NCBI GenBank assembly: GCA_024235735.1
Contig: JACKLU010000024.1
Span: forward strand, 1 to 20,657
From: Burkholderiales bacterium
GTDB lineage: Bacteria; Pseudomonadota; Gammaproteobacteria; Burkholderiales; Nitrosomonadaceae
Length of the DNA stretch: 20,657 nt
Reading direction: 5' to 3'
The stretch's first letter is position 1. The number at the start of each line of letters is the position of its first letter. This document shows, in pieces, positions 15,007 to 20,657 of this stretch. The notes beneath the pieces are model-generated. The model was not told the origin of the DNA and made no database searches. It saw only the letters and a program-made list of their open reading frames with translations. Both the position numbers and the translations under genes were made by a program.

Positions 15007-16932
15007 TTAGCTTCTTGTATTGCTTCTTGTATTGCTTCTTGTCTTGTCTTCTCTTTCCTTTTTCTGTTGCTGATTTTCTCGCACCATGATCCTGACATGT
15101 GACCTAATATTGTTTTTGTGGCATAGAAAAACGAGAGAAGGGGTTTCCAGTTCTCCTGTAGTCAGGTCGCTAACAAAATCGGGCTCTACGGAAATCGCGC
15201 CACAGCCATCGTTTGTCAGGTTTTCATGAAGTTGTTTTCTTTTTTCGAGATAGAATAAAAGTGCTTTAATATATTTTTTTAAATTTTCTGAATTTTCTGA
15301 ATTTTCTGAATTTTCTGAATTTTCTGAATTTTCTGAATTTTTCGCCAGAGCCAGTATTGGGCCGCTAGTGATCTTTATTTCATTCTTGTAGTCATTGGCA
15401 GAGTCGTCAATCTTTTCATTATCGCCTTTCGATGCGTCGTCAGGTTTTTTTTCTGTTGGTATGGTGCAAATGCTAAAATTATTAGCATCCTTTTCCTTTG
15501 TGAATGATTTTTCCGATTCACACTCCCACTGCTTTATTTTTTCCCATTCCCACTTCTCTATCTTACTTAATAAGTGTTTTGGAAGACTGTACTTATACTT
15601 GTCAATTTTTTTAACTCTTCTGTGAGTGATTTTGCCTTCTTTGTCGAAGTGTAATGTGGAATAGTATGTAGCTACGGCATCTGCAATATGGCTATAGTCA
15701 CTACGGTCTCTGATTCTTTGTATCAACTCGTCAAAATTATCTGTACCACCTTCTTTAAGTAATTTTCTGATTTCAGATTCATTTTTCTCTAAATCAATAA
15801 ATAATTTCTTTATCTTGTCTTTATTTTTATTTTCTTCGATTTTTTTCCATATGTTTTTTTCGTCTTCTGGCGTATAAAACGTGACCTCAAGTCGGTGATT
15901 TATGGTTTCTTCCCCGATTAATTTGACTATTGTATTTGGTTCATGAATTAGCTTGATTATTCTGAATCTATTTATGTTGTTTTTGATTTTATCGTGTATT
16001 TCATCTAATTTTTTATGATCACTGATAGCTTTTTTTATGTCACTGATAGCTTGTTCTATGCCGACAGTATTTTTTGTGTCACCATCTGTAAGTAATTCTC
16101 TGATTTTTGATTTATTTTCTGGTTCTGAGGAGGTTAAGATTAATTCTACAATGTCATTTATTTTTTCATGTTTTCTGAACATTTCTTTTATGTCAGCTAT
16201 GCTTTTATAATCCTTGGCTATTTGTAATACTTCTTTTATAACACTTTCATTAGTCCAATTACCGTCTTTTCTCCACCTATTGCTATCTCTGAGTAATTTC
16301 TCAATTTTTTCAAGATCTACTTCTTTATCTCGTTGGCACGTATGTGCCTCCCAAATACCCTTGCTTGCTATTGCTCTGATTTTTAATTTCTCGTCATATG
16401 AGAAATTCTCCCACAAAACGGTATAGGGGTGCTGCGTTCTGTAAGTCGCGGCGTAATACCAACATGCTTGTACCGGGTTCTGAAACTTATGATATATGGT
16501 TGCGTTCCCTGAGCCGAGTGGAAACGTATTGTTAACGATCGCTTGCGAATCAGATTTCGCATTGGCGCTACTCAGTGATGTGGCCATGGCGGACAAGGCA
16601 TTAACATTGGTATTCGTGATCTTGATGTCATTGGACAAGGCATTAATATTAGTATTCGTATTATAAATACTGAACGAAATCGTAATAATAATTCCCGCTC
16701 CCGCTCCCGCTACTACCCCTACTACCTTTAGGATTAATTTTAAATATTTAAGTATTTTCTTATTATCTGATGATGACAAGGTTTCTGATCTGGCCTGGTC
16801 ATGTTTACTCTTATCTTTGGATTCAGTATTATCCGGTGGTTTGTTATCCATTGATGACAAGGTTTCTGATTTGGCCTGGTCATGTTTACTCTTATCTTTA
16901 GATTCAGTATTATCCGGTGGGTTGTTATCCAT
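15007..16932 (-). CDS. 641-residue membrane-anchored, charged repeat protein, function unknown
   Basis: I do not recognise this protein. It opens with two near-identical 27-residue repeats (MDNNPPDNTESKDKSKH... and MDNKPPDNTESKDKSKH...), then one membrane helix at about residues 64-90 (LKLILKVVGVVAGAGAGIII), so it is probably anchored with a short cytoplasmic tail. A Thr/Asn-rich stretch with two NTNxNALS-like copies follows, then about 400 residues rich in Lys, Glu, Asp and Ile that look helical or coiled-coil, a tract of six Ser-Glu-Asn repeats, and an Asn-Thr-Arg-Ser repeat at the C-terminus. The DNA is far more AT-rich than its neighbours, with AAA/AAT/ATA codons dominating, which suggests foreign origin. 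The next in-frame ATG (16851) opens the second repeat and could be an alternative start. Confidence 0.75.
   Translation of the reverse strand: MDNNPPDNTESKDKSKHDQAKSETLSSMDNKPPDNTESKDKSKHDQARSETLSSSDNKKILKYLKLILKVVGVVAGAGAGIIITISFSIYNTNTNINALSNDIKITNTNVNALSAMATSLSSANAKSDSQAIVNNTFPLGSGNATIYHKFQNPVQACWYYAATYRTQHPYTVLWENFSYDEKLKIRAIASKGIWEAHTCQRDKEVDLEKIEKLLRDSNRWRKDGNWTNESVIKEVLQIAKDYKSIADIKEMFRKHEKINDIVELILTSSEPENKSKIRELLTDGDTKNTVGIEQAISDIKKAISDHKKLDEIHDKIKNNINRFRIIKLIHEPNTIVKLIGEETINHRLEVTFYTPEDEKNIWKKIEENKNKDKIKKLFIDLEKNESEIRKLLKEGGTDNFDELIQRIRDRSDYSHIADAVATYYSTLHFDKEGKITHRRVKKIDKYKYSLPKHLLSKIEKWEWEKIKQWECESEKSFTKEKDANNFSICTIPTEKKPDDASKGDNEKIDDSANDYKNEIKITSGPILALAKNSENSENSENSENSENSENLKKYIKALLFYLEKRKQLHENLTNDGCGAISVEPDFVSDLTTGELETPSLVFLCHKNNIRSHVRIMVRENQQQKKEREDKTRSNTRSNTRS
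15010..15041. repeat. 12-bp tandem repeat at the 3' end of the AT-rich gene
   Basis: GCTTCTTGTATT occurs twice in full (15010-15021 and 15022-15033) and once in part. In the minus-strand reading frame it encodes the repeated Asn-Thr-Arg-Ser tail. Confidence 0.7.
15284..15337. repeat. 9-bp tandem repeat, six perfect units
   Basis: TTTTCTGAA is repeated six times without mismatch over 54 bp. The unit is a multiple of three and encodes Ser-Glu-Asn repeats in the minus-strand gene, so copy-number change would keep the frame. Confidence 0.95.
16771..16932. repeat. Tandem duplication of 81 bp at the 5' end of the AT-rich gene
   Basis: 16771-16851 and 16852-16932 are adjacent direct copies that differ at only about three positions. 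Each holds an in-frame ATG on the minus strand, and together they encode the two N-terminal 27-residue repeats. The high identity suggests a recent duplication. Confidence 0.93.
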
Positions 16933-17143
16933 TTTTCTTCCTTCCGCTTATCACTGTAGTTCAAACGCCCGCGAATCAAATATAATGTAAAAAATAAAAT
17001 TGTTAAATAAATTTTGTTCTCTATATCTGGCAAAGCCATTACAAAAATGACAGTTTCAGTGCTTTCTCAGTCAATTAAAAGCGTCTGCGCCATATCGAAT
17101 TTATAAAAACCAATACAATAATCAGTATTAAAAAAGAATCCTT

Positions 17144-18520
17144 ATGTTGAACAAAAATTCCTGGGCGTTGATCGGCGGCCCGCTGCTTGCTGTGATTACT
17201 GCCGTGGGAATGCACTACTCCGGCTGGGACGATAAAGCCTGCTGGACGGGGGCGGTGGTGATGTTGTGCGTGGTGTGGTGGATTTTTGAACCGATTCCGA
17301 TTCCGGCAACGTCGATTATTCCGCTGGTGGTTTTTCCGCTGGTCGGTGTGTTGTCGAAGGAGGATGTGGCCAGGGCTTACGGCAACGATCTGATTCTGCT
17401 GATGCTGGGTGGTTTCATGATTTCGGTGGCGATGGCGCATTCGGGAACGCATCGCCGTCTGGCGCTGGAACTTGTCCGGCTGATCGGCGGTGTCAGCAGC
17501 CGGCGCATCGTATTCGGTTTCATGTGCGCGTGTGCGCTGCTGAGCATGTGGATTTCCAACGCGGCGACGGCGCTGATGATGCTGCCGCTGGCGCTGGCGG
17601 TCATTGAGCAAAGCCGGGACAAGATGCTGACGGTGCCGTTGCTGCTCGCGATTGCGTATGGCTGCAATATCGGCGGCATCGGCACGCCGATCGGCACGCC
17701 GCCGAATCTGGTGTTCATGAAAGATTATCAGGACTTTACCGGCAACGCGGTGAGCTTTACGCAATGGATGGGCTGGGGGTTGCCTGTCGTGCTGATCATG
17801 ATTCCGCTCGCAGGACTGTGGCTTACGCGCAAGCTGACGTATGTCGGCGAACTGACGATGCCGCAGGCTGGCGCATGGCGGCCTGAAGAAAAGCGCGTGC
17901 TGATCATTTTCGGGTTGACAGTGCTGGCCTGGGTGACGCGGCTTGAGCCGTTTGGCGGCTGGAGTCTGTTGTTCAACCTGCCGGGCGCGACTGACGCGAC
18001 CGTTGCGTTGACTGCGGTCGTGTTTTTGTTTCTGGCGCCTAATGGTCGTGGCGGGCGGCTGCTCGACTGGGACAACGCGGTAAAAATACCCTGGGGCATA
18101 CTCATTCTGTTCGCGGCGGGCATTACGCTGGCGCACGCTTTCGTTGAATCCGGCCTGTCGCGGTTTGTCGCCGATAAGCTCGCCGTGCTGGCCGACCTGC
18201 ACCCGCTGTTGATTATTGCGGCGATTGCGCTTTCGGTCACTTTTCTCACCGAAACCACCAGCAACACGGCAACCGCCATTCTGCTGATGCCGATACTGGC
18301 ATCCGCCGGTCTTGCGGTAGGTGTCGATCCGGCTCTGCTGATGGTGCCCGCGGCGATGAGCGCAAGCTGTGCGTTTATGCTGCCCGTGGCAACGCCGCCG
18401 AATGCCGTCGTGTTTGGTACGGGAAGATTACCGATTGCGACAATGGCGAGGGAGGGGCTGGTGCTGAATTTTATCGGCGCGATCGTCATTACGCTGGTGT
18501 GTTATTTCTTGATCGCTTAA
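17144..18520 (+). CDS. DASS/SLC13-family sodium-coupled anion (dicarboxylate) transporter
   Basis: A 458-residue inner-membrane transporter with many hydrophobic segments. It shows the inverted-repeat design of the divalent anion:sodium symporter family: the first helix-loop motif SNAATALMMLP at residues 138-148 and its counterpart TETTSNTATAILLMP at about 370-385, the two places where SNT-type motifs bind substrate and sodium. LILLMLGGFMISVAM (around 83-97) and the late LPVATPPNAVVFGTG are also typical. Likely substrates are C4-dicarboxylates, sulfate or related anions; the sequence does not decide which. No strong Shine-Dalgarno is seen before ATG 17144. The gene is divergent from the AT-rich gene, with 211 bases between them. 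Confidence 0.9.
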   Translation: MLNKNSWALIGGPLLAVITAVGMHYSGWDDKACWTGAVVMLCVVWWIFEPIPIPATSIIPLVVFPLVGVLSKEDVARAYGNDLILLMLGGFMISVAMAHSGTHRRLALELVRLIGGVSSRRIVFGFMCACALLSMWISNAATALMMLPLALAVIEQSRDKMLTVPLLLAIAYGCNIGGIGTPIGTPPNLVFMKDYQDFTGNAVSFTQWMGWGLPVVLIMIPLAGLWLTRKLTYVGELTMPQAGAWRPEEKRVLIIFGLTVLAWVTRLEPFGGWSLLFNLPGATDATVALTAVVFLFLAPNGRGGRLLDWDNAVKIPWGILILFAAGITLAHAFVESGLSRFVADKLAVLADLHPLLIIAAIALSVTFLTETTSNTATAILLMPILASAGLAVGVDPALLMVPAAMSASCAFMLPVATPPNAVVFGTGRLPIATMAREGLVLNFIGAIVITLVCYFLIA

Positions 18521-18534
18521 GTATTTGCTTAAGC
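18515..18534 (+). terminator. Possible weak terminator after the anion transporter
   Basis: GCTTAAG (18515-18521) pairs with CTTAAGC (18528-18534) around a 6-nt loop, overlapping the stop codon, and is followed by ATTTATT. The stem is short and AT-rich. Confidence 0.3.
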
Positions 18535-18591
18535 ATTTATTGACAGCCTCCTGGATGTTGAACAAGCCGGATTCAGCGTATTCGAAAATAA

Positions 18592-18607
18592 ATGGCTGCG
18601 CAGCCAT
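18592..18607. repeat. Perfect 16-bp palindrome upstream of the NYN gene
   Basis: ATGGCTGCGCAGCCAT is identical to its own reverse complement and sits 54 bases before the NYN gene start. It could be a dimeric regulator site or an RNA stem; no matching partner site is visible in this window. Confidence 0.5.
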
Positions 18608-18660
18608 AATTGCGGTAAGTTAACGTCACGAATATTGATGACAGAACCGGAGGTAGACTA

Positions 18661-19470
18661 ATGGTATCCGCAAGACCCGTTACAAAAGCTGAACCCGAGG
18701 AACGGACGCTCCGTCTGGCCGTATTGATCGATGCGGATAACGCGCAGGCCGCTGTCATCGAGGATTTGCTCGCGGAAATCGCGCGTTACGGTGAAGCGAC
18801 GGTAAAACGCATCTACGGCGATTTCACGGTTTCGACCAGTTCGGCGTGGAAAAAGGTATTGCAGAAATACGCCATCAAACCGATTCAGCAGTTTGCCTAT
18901 ACCACCGGTAAGAATGCAACCGACAGCGCGTTGATTATCGATGCGATGGATTTGCTGTATACCCGCAAATTCGACGGGTTTTGCCTGATCACCAGCGACA
19001 GCGATTTCACCGGGCTTGCGATGCGGCTGCGTGAAGAAGGGCTGACGGTGTTCGGATTTGGCGAGAAGAAAACACCCGACGCTTTCCGCAATGCGTGTCA
19101 CAAGTTCGTTTTCACTGAAATTCTGCGTTCCGGCGCAGCAAGCGAAGCGGCGGAATTGCCCGAGGCCGGCAGAAAAAAAGAATCCGCAGCCGTTCCGGAT
19201 ACCGCCGCCAAGGTCAACGAGAAAAAACCGAAGTTTCCCAAAAAATTTGTGCTGACCGCGCTTGAGCAATCGGCGGATGATACGGGGTGGGCGGGACTCG
19301 GCGCTTTCGGCAGCTATCTGACCAAATTGCAGCCTGATTTTGATTCAAGGTTGTATGGTTACAAGAAGCTGTCCGATCTCGTCAAGGCGAAAAAAGATCT
19401 CTTTGAAATTGAAGAGCGCCAGGCGCCCGGATCAAACCGGAAGACGATTTATCTTCGCGCGAAGGTGTAG
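18661..19470 (+). CDS. NYN-domain (PIN-like) protein with probable OST-HTH/LOTUS tail
   Basis: A 269-residue cytoplasmic protein. Residues about 17-155 form a NYN domain, a PIN-like nuclease fold: LAVLIDADNAQ gives Asp24 and Asp26, KNATDSALIIDAMDLLY gives Asp88, and LITSDSDFTGLAMRLRE gives Asp113 and Asp115, so the acidic metal-binding set is intact. A Lys/Glu/Ala-rich linker (about 157-195) leads to a C-terminal winged-helix-like region (FVLTALEQSADDTGWAGLGAFGSYLTK...YGYKKLSDLV), matching the OST-HTH/LOTUS domain often joined to NYN in bacteria and implying RNA binding. RNA cleavage is inferred from the family. GGAGG lies 7 bases before ATG 18661, a strong ribosome site. Confidence 0.92.
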   Translation: MVSARPVTKAEPEERTLRLAVLIDADNAQAAVIEDLLAEIARYGEATVKRIYGDFTVSTSSAWKKVLQKYAIKPIQQFAYTTGKNATDSALIIDAMDLLYTRKFDGFCLITSDSDFTGLAMRLREEGLTVFGFGEKKTPDAFRNACHKFVFTEILRSGAASEAAELPEAGRKKESAAVPDTAAKVNEKKPKFPKKFVLTALEQSADDTGWAGLGAFGSYLTKLQPDFDSRLYGYKKLSDLVKAKKDLFEIEERQAPGSNRKTIYLRAKV

Positions 19471-19549
19471 CGCGCTTGCTTTTAGTTTCGGCAAAATTAA
19501 AGTAACCGATTTTTGCTGTTGAGAACAATTTCAATTTTGAATTGCGAAT

Positions 19550-19900
19550 TTATTCACGGCTACTTTCTGGTTCTTTTTCCAATATCGTTTTAATGCATGC
19601 TTCAAGTAGTGGCAGATGTTTTTCGATTACATTGACGATGGTTTGAGGATCGATTTCGCCGAGATAGTTATGGACGAGAATATTGCGAAAACCGATTATT
19701 TCGCGCCATGGAATCGCAGAACAGTTTGCTTTCTTGTGGTCAGGTAATTGTTGAGTGGCTTCGGCAAGCGTCTGTAAATTTCGCAGGGCCGCATCGTAGA
19801 GTATTTCATCCCGGATAAGGTCCCCGCGTGACTGTATTCGCCGGATTTTGGCGATGGCATCCAGAATATGCCATGCATAGGGCTGCCAGGGTTTGCTCAT
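19550..19900 (-). CDS. HepT-like protein (DUF86 / HEPN), toxin of a HepT-MntA module
   Basis: A 116-residue all-helical HEPN protein. The active-site motif RX4HXY is present as RNILVHNY, with Arg72, His77 and Tyr79. In studied HepT-MntA systems HepT is an RNase toxin, and its partner MntA neutralises it by adding AMP groups to the Tyr of this motif. The start ATG overlaps the end of the MntA-like gene by 4 bases, so the two are translationally coupled and made together. The length is normal. Function is inferred from the family and the pairing. Confidence 0.9.
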   Translation of the reverse strand: MSKPWQPYAWHILDAIAKIRRIQSRGDLIRDEILYDAALRNLQTLAEATQQLPDHKKANCSAIPWREIIGFRNILVHNYLGEIDPQTIVNVIEKHLPLLEACIKTILEKEPESSRE

Positions 19901-20187
19901 AACTCCACGGCTTCTTTTAACACTTGTTCCCGGATATGCCGGTTAAGCTCATGTTCCGGTATCAACTCCACTTTTCGATGCAGTAGTTCCGCAAGCGCTT
20001 GCGTCAGTGGCAATCGCTGGCTAAACAGATCATAACCACGGGGAAAGTCCACCAGGAAATCGATGTCACTGTCCGGGCGCTCCTCGCCGCGGGCGACCGA
20101 GCCGAAAACTCGGATGCGCCGGGCGCCATACCGGTTCGCCAAGGTGGCGATGGCTTCTTTTCTGGCGTGTAATTCATCGATCAGCAT
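19897..20187 (-). CDS. MntA-like minimal nucleotidyltransferase (antitoxin)
   Basis: A 96-residue minimal nucleotidyltransferase of the MNT type. The catalytic motif GSX10DXD is complete: Gly29-Ser30, then Asp41 and Asp43 in GSVARGEERPDSDIDFLVDF. Late residues KVELIPEHEL supply the usual strand that carries a third acidic position. In characterised pairs MntA transfers AMP to the HepT toxin and blocks it. GGAG lies about 8 bases upstream of ATG 20187, and the gene is followed at once by the HepT gene. It ends some 100 bases downstream of ilvD on the same strand, separated by a hairpin. Confidence 0.9.
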   Translation of the reverse strand: MLIDELHARKEAIATLANRYGARRIRVFGSVARGEERPDSDIDFLVDFPRGYDLFSQRLPLTQALAELLHRKVELIPEHELNRHIREQVLKEAVEL

Positions 20188-20243
20188 CCGTTTCTCCGTT
20201 TTGATTCAATTGACTATCGATCAGCCGATCCCTGTAAGGGGCG

Positions 20244-20270
20244 GGTGCAATAACCGTGTGGTATTGCACC
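20244..20270 (-). terminator. Stable hairpin downstream of ilvD
   Basis: GGTGCAATA (20244-20252) and TATTGCACC (20262-20270) form a perfect 9-bp stem with a 9-nt loop, 14 bases past the ilvD stop and before mntA. On the minus strand no T-run follows, so it may end transcription only partly or protect the 3' end; on the plus strand three T follow. Confidence 0.5.
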
Positions 20271-20284
20271 TTTCACTCGATGGC

Positions 20285-20657
20285 CTAATCTGTAATCGCG
20301 CCTTTGCTGGCGGTCGATACCAGCCGGGCGTATTTGGCCAGCACGCCGCGGGTGTAGCGGGGTTCGGGCGGTTGCCAGGCGGCGCGGCGTTTTGCAAGTT
20401 CTTCATCGGAAACGTTGAGTTGCAGCAGGCGCTGTTCGGCGTCGATGGTGATCGAGTCGCCTTCCTGCACCAGTGCGATGGCGCCGCCGACATACGCTTC
20501 CGGTGCGACATGGCCGACCACCATGCCGTAGGTGCCGCCCGAGAAACGGCCGTCGGTAATCAGGCCGACGGAATCGCCGAGTCCTTCGCCGATCAACGCT
20601 GAAGTCGGGGAGAGCATTTCACGCATGCCGGGGCCGCCTTTGGGACCTTCGTAGCGA
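20285..20657 (-). CDS. ilvD: Dihydroxy-acid dehydratase, C-terminal part (cut by window edge)
   Basis: The last roughly 124 residues of IlvD, the iron-sulfur enzyme that dehydrates 2,3-dihydroxy-3-methylbutanoate and its ethyl homologue in valine, leucine and isoleucine synthesis. Reading from the window edge, RYEGPKGGPGMREML and then LITDGRFSGGTYGMVVGHVAPEA are hallmark C-terminal motifs; Ser in GRFSGG is the conserved base in this family. The reading frame is open up to base 20656, so the N-terminal part with the cluster-binding cysteines lies outside the window. The stop is at 20285-20287. Confidence 0.96.
   Translation of the reverse strand, partial: RYEGPKGGPGMREMLSPTSALIGEGLGDSVGLITDGRFSGGTYGMVVGHVAPEAYVGGAIALVQEGDSITIDAEQRLLQLNVSDEELAKRRAAWQPPEPRYTRGVLAKYARLVSTASKGAITD

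Noticed and set aside
15284..15337. CRISPR array
   Set aside because: The units are only 9 bp, contiguous and without spacers; this is a coding microsatellite.
17075..18202. Long minus-strand open frame (375 codons) opposite the anion transporter
   Set aside because: Its product is rich in Arg, His and Gln with no domain pattern, and the plus strand has a complete transporter; it is an antisense shadow.

Overview
The window reads as a chromosomal segment of a Gram-negative proteobacterium. The housekeeping genes (rlmD, ilvD, a YciA-type thioesterase) and the moderately GC-rich, GCG/CTG-heavy coding style fit Betaproteobacteria (possibly the Nitrosomonadales), but the genus cannot be fixed from sequence alone. 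No tRNA, rRNA, CRISPR array or complete insertion sequence was found.

Left part (1-3055, plus strand): a hotdog acyl-CoA thioesterase, an M20 amidohydrolase and the 23S rRNA methyltransferase RlmD, closely spaced and probably co-transcribed.

Centre-left (3080-11332, minus strand): the most unusual region. One tightly packed set, transcribed right to left, encodes an exported multicopper oxidase (laccase type), a large tyrosinase with an N-terminal extension, a LodA/GoxA-like protein of the cysteine tryptophylquinone (CTQ) amine-oxidase family, a 148-residue beta-rich orphan protein, and a LodB-like FAD protein of the type needed to build CTQ. A small two-helix membrane protein follows. Gaps are 20 and 17 bases, then an 8-base overlap, then a 4-base gap, so it looks like one operon combining two kinds of copper phenol oxidase with a self-processing quinoprotein. 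Such a set could drive phenol or amine oxidation, melanisation, protein cross-linking or hydrogen peroxide production; the substrate is unknown. A 160-bp inverted-repeat (MITE-like) element lies just upstream of its first gene.

Centre-right (11868-14844, plus strand): an HDOD signalling protein with a possible promoter and folded leader, then a fusion of a cyclic-nucleotide-binding domain to a patatin-like phospholipase.

14845-17143: an AT-rich island carrying one minus-strand gene for a 641-residue membrane-anchored, charged, repeat-bearing protein of unknown function. It has three internal DNA repeat tracts and very different base composition from its neighbours, which suggests acquisition from elsewhere.

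Right part (17144-20657): a DASS/SLC13-type anion transporter, a NYN-domain nuclease with a probable OST-HTH/LOTUS tail, a HepT-MntA type toxin-antitoxin pair (minus strand, 4-base overlap) and the C-terminal end of ilvD (minus strand, cut by the window edge).
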